Assembly: GCA_031262265.1 (NCBI GenBank)
Contig: JAISIB010000085.1
Span: 1-7,189, forward strand
From: Prevotellaceae bacterium
GTDB lineage: Bacteria; Bacteroidota; Bacteroidia; Bacteroidales; Bacteroidaceae
DNA: 7,189 nucleotides
Direction: 5' to 3'
Notes under the pieces: generated by a model
What the model saw: the letters and a program-made list of their open reading frames with translations, nothing else
What the model was told of the DNA's origin: nothing
The model's database searches: none
Translations under genes and position numbers: made by a program
Shown: piece after piece, positions 1 to 6,491 of the stretch
How positions within the stretch are numbered: position 1 is the stretch's first letter
Layout of the letters: every line of letters begins with the position of its first letter

Positions 1-1704
1 GTACACTTTCAACCAATAACACCTTCCTTTGCGCGTAAAGAACATCAATGTGTTGTGCATCGTTGCGGGATAGATATGTTCCACGAAATCTTCGTCTCGA
101 GTTTCCGAACCTTTCGACCCTACTCCACCGCGATGCTGCGTACGGAACTCGCTCAACGGCGTACGCTTGATATATCCCATGTGAGAAATAGTAATTATCA
201 TTTCATCGTCCACGTAGAAATCTTCCGGATCAAATTCTTCGGCCGCCATAACGATTTCCGTGCGACGTTCATCCCCGTATTTCTCTTTAACTTCTACCAG
301 TTCTTCTTTAATTACTTTGCGACACAACTCATCATTGTTCAATATTCCCTCAAAATACTCAATCTGCTTTTTAATTTCATCATATTCGGCGTGAAGTTTC
401 TCTTGTTGTAAGCCCGTCAACTGGCTCAAACGCATTTCGACGATGGCGCGCGCTTGAATCTCTGTCAATGTGAATCGTTCCATAAGAGCACTCACTGCAT
501 CGGCGGGAGTTCGTGAGGCGCGAATCAGGCGTATCACTTCATCAATGTGGTCGGATGCGATGATTAAGCCTTCCAGTATGTGCGCGCGCTCCTTAGCCTT
601 ATTCAGATCGTATTGTGTTCTGCGAATCACGACTTCGTGACGATGCTCAACGAAATATTTGATGATGTCATGCAGATTTAATGTCTTCGGCCGCCCTTTT
701 ACCAGTGCGACGTTGTTCACGCCGAACGAAGTCTGCATAGCTGTCATTTTATAAAGCTTGTTCAGCACGACATTGGCGTTGGCGTCTCGTTTCAAATCAA
801 TAACAATGCGCATCCCGTCGCGGTCGGACTCATCATTGACGTTAGAAATGCCGTCCAACCTCTTCTCTGTGACCAGATCGGCGATATGTTTAACCAGCTC
901 CGCTTTATTAACGTTGTAAGGGATCTCGTTTACAATGATCTTATCGTGCGTTTTACCGGTTTCTACGTCCGTTTTCGCACGCATCATCACTCTACCTCTT
1001 CCGGTTAAGTAAGCATCTCGCACGCCGCTGATACCATATATGTACGCGCCGGTAGGGAAATCAGGAGCTTTGACATATTGCATCAGTCCTTCTACGTCGA
1101 TCTCCGGATCATCAATATAGGCGATACAAGCATTTATTACTTCCGAAAGATTATGTGGCGGCATGTTCGTTGCCATTCCGACGGCGATACCCGAAGTTCC
1201 GTTTATCAGTAAGTTCGGTATACGGGTCGGCATGACTTGCGGCTCTTGCAGCGTATTATCAAAGTTTGGGTCAAAATCAACGGTTTCTTTGTACAAATCT
1301 TGCATCATCTCCTCGCCCAGCCTATTGAGCCGCGCCTCTGTATAACGCATTGCCGCCGGACTGTCTCCGTCCACCGAACCGAAATTTCCTTGCCCGTCGA
1401 CCAACGGATAGCGCATTGCCCATTCTTGTGCCATGCGCACCATTGCATAATAGACCGACGAATCTCCGTGCGGATGGTACTTACCCAGTACCTCTCCCAC
1501 TATTCTGGCTGATTTTTTGTAAGGCTTATCGTGCGTATTTCCCAGTTCCATCATTCCGTATAAGATACGACGATGAACCGGCTTGAAACCGTCGCGTACA
1601 TCCGGGAGGGCACGCGAGACAATGACAGACATCGAATAATCGATATACGATGACTTCATTTCCTCCTCGATGTTAACCTTTAAGATTCTCTCTTGTTCAA
1701 GCAT
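1..1704 (-). CDS. gyrA: DNA gyrase subunit A, N-terminal 568 residues (3' end off the window)
   Basis: GyrA is the breakage-reunion subunit of the A2B2 gyrase, a cytoplasmic type IIA topoisomerase that adds negative supercoils using ATP hydrolysed by GyrB. Seen in the translation: an opening MLEQERILKVNIEEEMKSSY; the quinolone-region block SARIVGEVLGKYHPHGDSSV around residues 65-84; VDGQGNFGSVDGDS at 102-115; and the catalytic tyrosine in AAMRYTE at Tyr121 (codon 1344-1342). The tower and coiled-coil region follows (about 340-490). The C-terminal DNA-wrapping pinwheel begins near 500 and carries a GyrA-box-like QHRGGVG at 523-529. The frame is still open at base 1; the family is usually about 820-880 residues, so roughly a third is missing. 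The ATG at 1704-1702 is chosen because the protein starts where GyrA orthologues start. No Shine-Dalgarno is visible, only an A/T-rich leader, as is normal in Bacteroidota. ParC is the main alternative; the GyrA-box-like motif and overall sequence favour GyrA. Position 86 is Tyr where E. coli has Asp87. Confidence 0.97.
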   Translation of the reverse strand, partial: MLEQERILKVNIEEEMKSSYIDYSMSVIVSRALPDVRDGFKPVHRRILYGMMELGNTHDKPYKKSARIVGEVLGKYHPHGDSSVYYAMVRMAQEWAMRYPLVDGQGNFGSVDGDSPAAMRYTEARLNRLGEEMMQDLYKETVDFDPNFDNTLQEPQVMPTRIPNLLINGTSGIAVGMATNMPPHNLSEVINACIAYIDDPEIDVEGLMQYVKAPDFPTGAYIYGISGVRDAYLTGRGRVMMRAKTDVETGKTHDKIIVNEIPYNVNKAELVKHIADLVTEKRLDGISNVNDESDRDGMRIVIDLKRDANANVVLNKLYKMTAMQTSFGVNNVALVKGRPKTLNLHDIIKYFVEHRHEVVIRRTQYDLNKAKERAHILEGLIIASDHIDEVIRLIRASRTPADAVSALMERFTLTEIQARAIVEMRLSQLTGLQQEKLHAEYDEIKKQIEYFEGILNNDELCRKVIKEELVEVKEKYGDERRTEIVMAAEEFDPEDFYVDDEMIITISHMGYIKRTPLSEFRTQHRGGVGSKGSETRDEDFVEHIYPATMHNTLMFFTRKGRCYWLKVY

Positions 1705-1717
1705 GAATTGAGTCTTA

Positions 1718-1812
1718 TTTTTAATAAAAACGTTTAGTTGCTTTGAAAAAGCACGCTAAGGTACGGCTTTTTTGGAATATGAGAAAAATGAATTCCTTTT
1801 TTTAATAAAAAC
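1718..1812. repeat. 14-bp direct repeat flanking the gyrA promoter
   Basis: TTTTTAATAAAAAC occurs at 1718-1731 and again at 1799-1812, 81 bp apart in the same orientation. Each copy is itself close to an inverted repeat (T5-AAT-A5). One copy lies upstream of the candidate gyrA promoter and the other inside its leader. It could be a pair of protein-binding sites or chance in A/T-rich spacer DNA. No function is assigned. Confidence 0.35.
1756..1787 (-). promoter_or_regulatory. Candidate gyrA promoter (Bacteroidota type)
   Basis: On the minus strand TACCTTAG (1763-1756) matches the Bacteroidota -7 consensus TAnnTTTG with one mismatch. A T-run (1787-1784) lies 20 bases upstream, where the -33 TTTG-like element is expected. 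Transcription would start near 1750, giving a leader of about 45 nt before the gyrA ATG. The -33 half is weak. The position suggests gyrA has its own promoter instead of relying only on read-through from tamB. Confidence 0.5.
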
Positions 1813-1858
1813 AGCAGGGAAATAGATGTTCGAATAACTGACTTTGTGGGGCAAATAA

Positions 1859-1888
1859 CAAAGCGCGAAAATTATTTTTCCGGCTTTG
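1859..1888 (-). terminator. Imperfect hairpin downstream of tamB, possible terminator
   Basis: CAAAGC (1859-1864) pairs with GCTTTG (1883-1888). After a two-base mismatch on each side, GAAAA pairs with TTTTC around a short A/T loop. It lies 25 bases past the tamB stop codon, where a terminator or 3'-end-protecting stem would be. The stem is weak, and on the minus strand only a short interrupted T stretch follows, so it is not a textbook intrinsic terminator. Confidence 0.3.
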
Positions 1889-1913
1889 ATAAATATTTTT
1901 CTTACGAGGATAA

Positions 1914-4900
1914 TCAACGATCTTCTTTTCTGCGCAACCAGAACCACAAGTCGCGCCAACGCTGGAAGTCTCTCTTGTAGACGATGCCTACTCCTTGCGT
2001 AGTCAGGTTACTACGCGTGTAATAACGGTCGTTGCTTTGATTGTAGGCTTTCAGACGCAAATCACCGGTGCGCGTAAGTAATAATTCGGCGTCAAAGTCT
2101 CCTACGAAATTGGTCGTAGTCAGTGCATTTTCGCGATAACCGAAATTGCCGTTAATCAGCAGGCGATTGTTGAGCAATCGTCCCGAAAGTATCGCCTCTA
2201 CTTCCATATCCGTCCAACCCAGTTCGCCGGTGCTCAAATTGGTGCCCACGTTCCAGTTATTGTTGTCGATAAGTCGGGAAAGAAGGTTGTTGAATTGCCC
2301 GGACAACGTGGAAGAGAGCACAGAAGACATCACGTTTGAATTTTGACCGGATGCTAAGAAGTTCGGCGGGTAGAATTTCCCGACGCCCAACAAGTAAATG
2401 ATCTGCATGTTCATATCTTCGTCTGTCGGGATATAGTTGCGCACCAAATCTTGCACTTCGCTACGCTCATAAGGCAGTTCGATACCCAAATCCAGTGTCG
2501 GATGCGTCAACGTACCGGCCAGATTCATCAAACAATTCACCCGCACATTGACATTTGAAGCCATCGCAACGGCCGAAGCATCGGGAATTAGGTCGTTCAG
2601 CGACACGGAGTTTACCATATAACCGGTTTGAATATCCAAAGCAGCATCCAATGGGTTCCCATTGAACGTGATACTGCTGCCGTCGCGTATGGTAAAATCT
2701 TTACGGATTACGTCTTGCAGGCTGAACTTATATTGTCCTTGCGACAACGTATAGGTACCGCGCATTTGCACATCTCCTTTATTATAATAGCTGATGTTCA
2801 CATTGCCCGTTCCGCGTCCCGTAATATAATCTCCGGACATCGGATCAAGAACAATGCGTATCGTAGCGTCCGGTGTAGCGTCCACTTGCAAATTTAGTCG
2901 GACGTCGCCTTCTACACGACTGTTCTCGGAGGATTGCGCACGTCTCAGATCTTGCTCAAAACCTGAGATGTTACGCATACTTAGGGAGTCGGCCATTTCT
3001 CTGCGCGGCGTTTTATCGTTAAAGGTGACGAAGCTGTTGCTAATGGCGGACATGGTGGGAGCCAGTGCGTAAGTAAAGGTGCTATTGACATTCGTTGTCA
3101 GATTGGCGTCCAAGTTCAATCCTTCATTGTCATTTCCTCGCAACGTACCGGTGCCGGTCGCATAGACCGTACCGTAGAAAGGCAAATCGGTACTCTCTGC
3201 CAAATCCATTACGCGCACGTTTTCCAAGCTAAGATCTGCACGATAGTCAAAGTTGCGCAAATGATTATGCAAAATCCGACCGTTCGCATGTCCGATATGC
3301 CCTTCCGTGTCCGAGAATCGAATATTGTTGAACGAGATATTACCGGATCGCAAGGTAATGCTATCCTGTAAAAGCAACGACGTACCCAGTGTATTCACGT
3401 AGAAACGAGTATCCAGACGAGCACCTCCTTCGATATCTAAACGATCGAATAGGCCATGCAAACGAATCGTTCCCGTGACGTTACCCGAGACGTTACTTAC
3501 TATATTTCCGACATAGCGTTCGATAAAATGGACGTTTCCGCGTGTTGGCCGAATAGTCAGATCTAATCCGTCATTCGGTCTTAATGGGAATATGTAACCC
3601 GTTACGCCGATTTGCGAGCGTTCATCCTGAATATCGGCAGCCAGCCAAACACCTTTTTGCGCTTCGTCCCAACGACCGCCGATAGTCATATCGCCCATAA
3701 GTGCGTCATTGAATCGGAAATTGCGTACCGATAATCGGGTATTCAACTCGGGTGTTTTCAGAAGGTTGACGCCCGTGGCCACACCTGTTGCATGTCCTTT
3801 GAAATCTACGGCATGGAAATTCAAAACATCGAAGACATATTCAATACTAATGTCGTTCAATGCCATACGCAAGGTATCTTGTTCGTTTTCAGACACGCGT
3901 CCGTCTATTTGCAAATACTGTTCGGCATGACTGAAACCCAGTCCTTCCACTTCGATGCCTTCATTCAGCCGGATCTGAGCCTCCCGTACATTCCAAACGG
4001 TATCGTTGATGATGATTTCGGTCGGTAATATATTGACGATGCCTTGTAACGGTGCTTTATCGGTAGCCGGATCGCGTGAGAAACGGGCGCGTGCATCCAA
4101 CTCTCCGCCGTAAGTATTCATTCCGTCGTTGCCCCAATACAACTTAGCTTCCATCTGGTTGTCTGTGGCTTGCATATTCAAAGCTACATTGAGAATCGTT
4201 CCGTTTTTACGGTGCATGCCGAAACGTACCTGCCCTCGCAATCTGTTTTCATCGTTAGTGGCTGATAGCAGTCCCGAGCGAAAGAAATCTCCCTTATATT
4301 GTAATTGCGGTATGTAGGCTTCTAATTTCATGCGATTGAGGACATCGTTGCAATAGCCTTGGAACGACGATGAAGTATATACTTCCAACGGGAACTTAAA
4401 GACGATGGGCAACAAACGAGTCGGTTGCATCGTAATCCGGAAAGAGAAGTTGTTATTCGTTGCTACGGCGACACGCTCATCAGGCGGGAACAAAGCCGGT
4501 ACATATTGCTTAGCGATATTCAGCAGGCTGTTCGGCAGTGTCTCATAGGAGTAAATTCCTTCGATATGAGCGTTCATAAAATCCGATTCCACCGTCAATA
4601 AGTTTGTCTTGTCGGCACGTCGTAGGGATTGCATCCGTATGTGGGGCGTTCGATATACTTCGTCCGGAGTATTATATAGGAGGCTATCTATCGCGATAAC
4701 GCCCACCATGTCATCAATGTCGTGTCCTGTGAAATTGGCCTTTAAACGTAAGGAAAAGCTGTCGCCTTGATAGCGTTCGTCCAACAGGTGTAAATCATAC
4801 GGGCGTATCTCGTGCAAATCGGCCGTGAAGTCGAAAATAGGCAATGCCCTATTCAACTGAAATTTACCTACGGCGTCCACCGAACCGTTGGCATCGTCCA

Positions 4901-6452
4901 GCACAATATGCCCGTCGAACCCGCTGTTCTCGTAGAGTCCTGTTAGCTGAATATTCTCATACGTATAGTTTTTATACTCGAATGTGCCTACGGTACCATT
5001 GACGGTGATGCGAGGCTCCAAGGTGTTTTCAAAGTGGGTATCCACTTGCACATCCATACTTATTTGTCCGAATGCGTTGTTATCAAGTAGTTGCCCTAAG
5101 GCGAATCCATCCGTAGATAAACGACCGACATAGGATAACTTTCCTGTTTTCAGTTGCGGTAATAAAGTCGCATTATAGCGCATATCGCCCAAATCGGTTT
5201 GCAAGGCACCATCCAGGTGTAATTCCGTCAGGCGTCCGTTCATCTCGCCTTGGAAAAACAGATTTCCCATACGCTGTAAAACAGGTGGAGCCATGGTTTG
5301 TTGCTGCGGAGAAAGACGGCTGAATAGGAAATTCACGCCGTCAGACGTCAAAGACAGTCTGCGGAGACGTGCGGAAAGCGACAACTCGGCAGGATGCATG
5401 AGATTGACAACAGTTCCATTGCCGTCCAATTGCAAATAAGAGGCAGCGCGCAAGCTAAGTCGGTGACATACGAGGCGTTCTAACGTACCTTCGACGTCTA
5501 TGTCAAGTGCGATGGAATCGCGAAAAGGAGCCAAAGCCGGTATGAAAGCCGAAAAATCGGACGGCGTCAGGTACGAATCAGAGGAGCGGGCGCGAAACGT
5601 GACGTTGCGTGCGACGTCTGTCCAACCGGCTACGCTATCCGCCTCCATAACAAAGCCGCTCGTTGAAATATGACTGTGAGGTAATTCAACGACAAAGTCG
5701 CTTATTTTCATATCTTCCCCGTTTCCTGTCACCCGCAAAGCCAATCGCTGCAACGTGAATCCGCTGGCTACATCCATACACCCAAAACGCCGTATTTGCA
5801 GGTTTACACTATCGCTACGCAAGGCACGAATGGAAATGTCTCCTGCAATATTTTGTAAATTCAAATGATGCGGATTGAATTTTTCAGGCGTCTCCGGTTC
5901 GGAATATACGTCATACTGAATACGTCCCCGTCTGATGAGCAAGGTATTGACGCGCACGTCTAATGCGGCAGGTGACTTATCTATGCTGTCCTTTGAGGCA
6001 AAGGCATCCAAAAGGAAGGTATAATTCGGAACACTGTCGGGAGCGACGCGATAGAGGTTGGCATTAAATCCGAACAGTTGCACGTGGTTGATAATCAGGC
6101 GACCGGCCAACAAATCTGCCGGATTGAAGCGCGCAGACAGGCGTGCCACACGAAGTAGCTCGCCGGTTGTTTGCTGATCTTGTATATGTAAGTCTTCGAT
6201 GATAATACGATTGAACAAGCCGATGGTCATCTCTTGTATGCGGACTTCCGTTTTTAATAGTATCGATAGACGGGAAGCGGCAAGCGAAGCCATTTGTTGC
6301 CGGACAAAAGGTATGTTCAGCAAAATATGTATGAGCAAATAGAATCCGAGAACTATGCCCAATACCCACAATACTATTTTTTTTATCTTACGAATGGCTC
6401 GCTTAGCTTTAATTTGCGAACAAAAGTATAAAATAACGGGCAATCCAACCAA
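1914..6452 (-). CDS. tamB: TamB-family translocation/assembly module protein (AsmA-like, DUF490 C-terminus)
   Basis: TamB proteins are anchored in the inner membrane and cross the periplasm as a long hydrophobic beta-groove. They are linked to outer-membrane protein assembly with TamA/TamL and to phospholipid transport. Seen here: a basic stretch then one transmembrane helix (about residues 26-47), followed by over 1400 residues of AsmA-like amphipathic beta-strands. The C-terminal TamB domain (roughly 1030-1480) carries the hallmark run near 1209-1280: GRGTGNVNISYYNKGDVQMR, then GTYTLSQGQYKFSLQ, then SITFNGNP with LDIQTGY. Next come LAGTLTHPTLDLGIELPYE and DMNMQIIYLLGVGKF. It ends in TTQGVGIVYKRDF, a Bacteroidota-like ending. 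At about 1500 residues it is longer than E. coli TamB (about 1260) but normal for this phylum, with no frameshift. The stop is TGA at 1916-1914. The start is uncertain: the longest frame opens with TTG at 6452-6450, but that codon overlaps a promoter -33 box. The next ATG is codon 54 (6293), beyond the membrane helix. An ATT at 6395-6393 would give MRKIKKIVLWVLG, the expected N-terminus. No tamA/tamL partner is in the window. Confidence 0.92.
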   Translation of the reverse strand: MVGLPVILYFCSQIKAKRAIRKIKKIVLWVLGIVLGFYLLIHILLNIPFVRQQMASLAASRLSILLKTEVRIQEMTIGLFNRIIIEDLHIQDQQTTGELLRVARLSARFNPADLLAGRLIINHVQLFGFNANLYRVAPDSVPNYTFLLDAFASKDSIDKSPAALDVRVNTLLIRRGRIQYDVYSEPETPEKFNPHHLNLQNIAGDISIRALRSDSVNLQIRRFGCMDVASGFTLQRLALRVTGNGEDMKISDFVVELPHSHISTSGFVMEADSVAGWTDVARNVTFRARSSDSYLTPSDFSAFIPALAPFRDSIALDIDVEGTLERLVCHRLSLRAASYLQLDGNGTVVNLMHPAELSLSARLRRLSLTSDGVNFLFSRLSPQQQTMAPPVLQRMGNLFFQGEMNGRLTELHLDGALQTDLGDMRYNATLLPQLKTGKLSYVGRLSTDGFALGQLLDNNAFGQISMDVQVDTHFENTLEPRITVNGTVGTFEYKNYTYENIQLTGLYENSGFDGHIVLDDANGSVDAVGKFQLNRALPIFDFTADLHEIRPYDLHLLDERYQGDSFSLRLKANFTGHDIDDMVGVIAIDSLLYNTPDEVYRTPHIRMQSLRRADKTNLLTVESDFMNAHIEGIYSYETLPNSLLNIAKQYVPALFPPDERVAVATNNNFSFRITMQPTRLLPIVFKFPLEVYTSSSFQGYCNDVLNRMKLEAYIPQLQYKGDFFRSGLLSATNDENRLRGQVRFGMHRKNGTILNVALNMQATDNQMEAKLYWGNDGMNTYGGELDARARFSRDPATDKAPLQGIVNILPTEIIINDTVWNVREAQIRLNEGIEVEGLGFSHAEQYLQIDGRVSENEQDTLRMALNDISIEYVFDVLNFHAVDFKGHATGVATGVNLLKTPELNTRLSVRNFRFNDALMGDMTIGGRWDEAQKGVWLAADIQDERSQIGVTGYIFPLRPNDGLDLTIRPTRGNVHFIERYVGNIVSNVSGNVTGTIRLHGLFDRLDIEGGARLDTRFYVNTLGTSLLLQDSITLRSGNISFNNIRFSDTEGHIGHANGRILHNHLRNFDYRADLSLENVRVMDLAESTDLPFYGTVYATGTGTLRGNDNEGLNLDANLTTNVNSTFTYALAPTMSAISNSFVTFNDKTPRREMADSLSMRNISGFEQDLRRAQSSENSRVEGDVRLNLQVDATPDATIRIVLDPMSGDYITGRGTGNVNISYYNKGDVQMRGTYTLSQGQYKFSLQDVIRKDFTIRDGSSITFNGNPLDAALDIQTGYMVNSVSLNDLIPDASAVAMASNVNVRVNCLMNLAGTLTHPTLDLGIELPYERSEVQDLVRNYIPTDEDMNMQIIYLLGVGKFYPPNFLASGQNSNVMSSVLSSTLSGQFNNLLSRLIDNNNWNVGTNLSTGELGWTDMEVEAILSGRLLNNRLLINGNFGYRENALTTTNFVGDFDAELLLTRTGDLRLKAYNQSNDRYYTRSNLTTQGVGIVYKRDFQRWRDLWFWLRRKEDR
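6421..6452 (-). promoter_or_regulatory. Candidate tamB promoter (TTGG-N20-TACTTTTG)
   Basis: On the minus strand TACTTTTG (6428-6421) is a perfect match to the Bacteroidota -7 consensus TAnnTTTG. TTGG (6452-6449) sits 20 bases upstream, close to the -33 TTTG element. Transcription would begin near 6415. This lies inside the longest tamB reading frame, so transcripts from it cannot contain the upstream TTG codons. A second, more distant promoter is not excluded. Confidence 0.55.
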
Positions 6453-6460
6453 TTTATGCC

Positions 6461-6468
6461 TACTTTTG
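6461..6468 (+). promoter_or_regulatory. Candidate tsaD promoter -7 box
   Basis: TACTTTTG on the plus strand matches TAnnTTTG exactly and lies 23 bases before the tsaD ATG, giving a leader of about 15-20 nt. I see no good TTTG-like -33 element about 20 bases upstream, so strength is uncertain. The box is the mirror image of the tamB -7 box 32 bases away. The leader (TTAAAGATAAATAATTCT) is A/T-rich without a Shine-Dalgarno, typical of this phylum. Confidence 0.5.
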
Positions 6469-6491
6469 CGGCGTTAAAGATAAATAATTCT

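Larger units (their letters stand above)
1705..1913. other. A/T-rich intergenic spacer between tamB and gyrA
   Basis: This 209-bp gap separates two co-directional minus-strand genes. It contains the candidate gyrA promoter, the repeated 14-mer and the imperfect hairpin listed separately. A short minus-strand open frame (1959-1756) covers much of it, but it starts inside tamB in another frame, resembles no family I know and spans the promoter, so I do not call it a gene. No tRNA or small RNA is evident. Confidence 0.8.

Noticed and set aside
55..411. 118-residue plus-strand open frame opposite gyrA
   Set aside because: It lies entirely antisense to well-conserved gyrA coding sequence, and its Phe/Tyr-rich composition is what antisense of Glu/Lys-rich coding gives.
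1163..1586. Three overlapping plus-strand open frames opposite the gyrA catalytic region
   Set aside because: They overlap each other in different frames and are antisense to the conserved quinolone region and catalytic tyrosine; shadows of gyrA.
1756..1959. 67-residue minus-strand open frame across the tamB-gyrA gap
   Set aside because: It starts inside the tamB 3' end in another frame, has a low-complexity basic/hydrophobic composition from A/T-rich DNA, resembles no known family and runs through the candidate gyrA promoter.
2146..4317. Several 60-90 residue plus-strand open frames inside tamB
   Set aside because: All are antisense to a continuous 1500-codon gene and none shows a recognisable domain, leader or promoter.
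6377..6384. Run of eight T (A on the coding strand) near the tamB start as a possible frameshift hiding an ATG
   Set aside because: The other two frames upstream of the run hit stop codons within a short distance and contain no ATG, so an indel there would not reveal a better start.
6456..6491. Upstream in-frame ATG for tsaD at 6456, adding 12 residues (MPTFAALKINNS)
   Set aside because: The TACTTTTG promoter box lies inside this extension, and TsaD proteins normally start a few residues before the GIESSCD motif, which fits ATG 6492.
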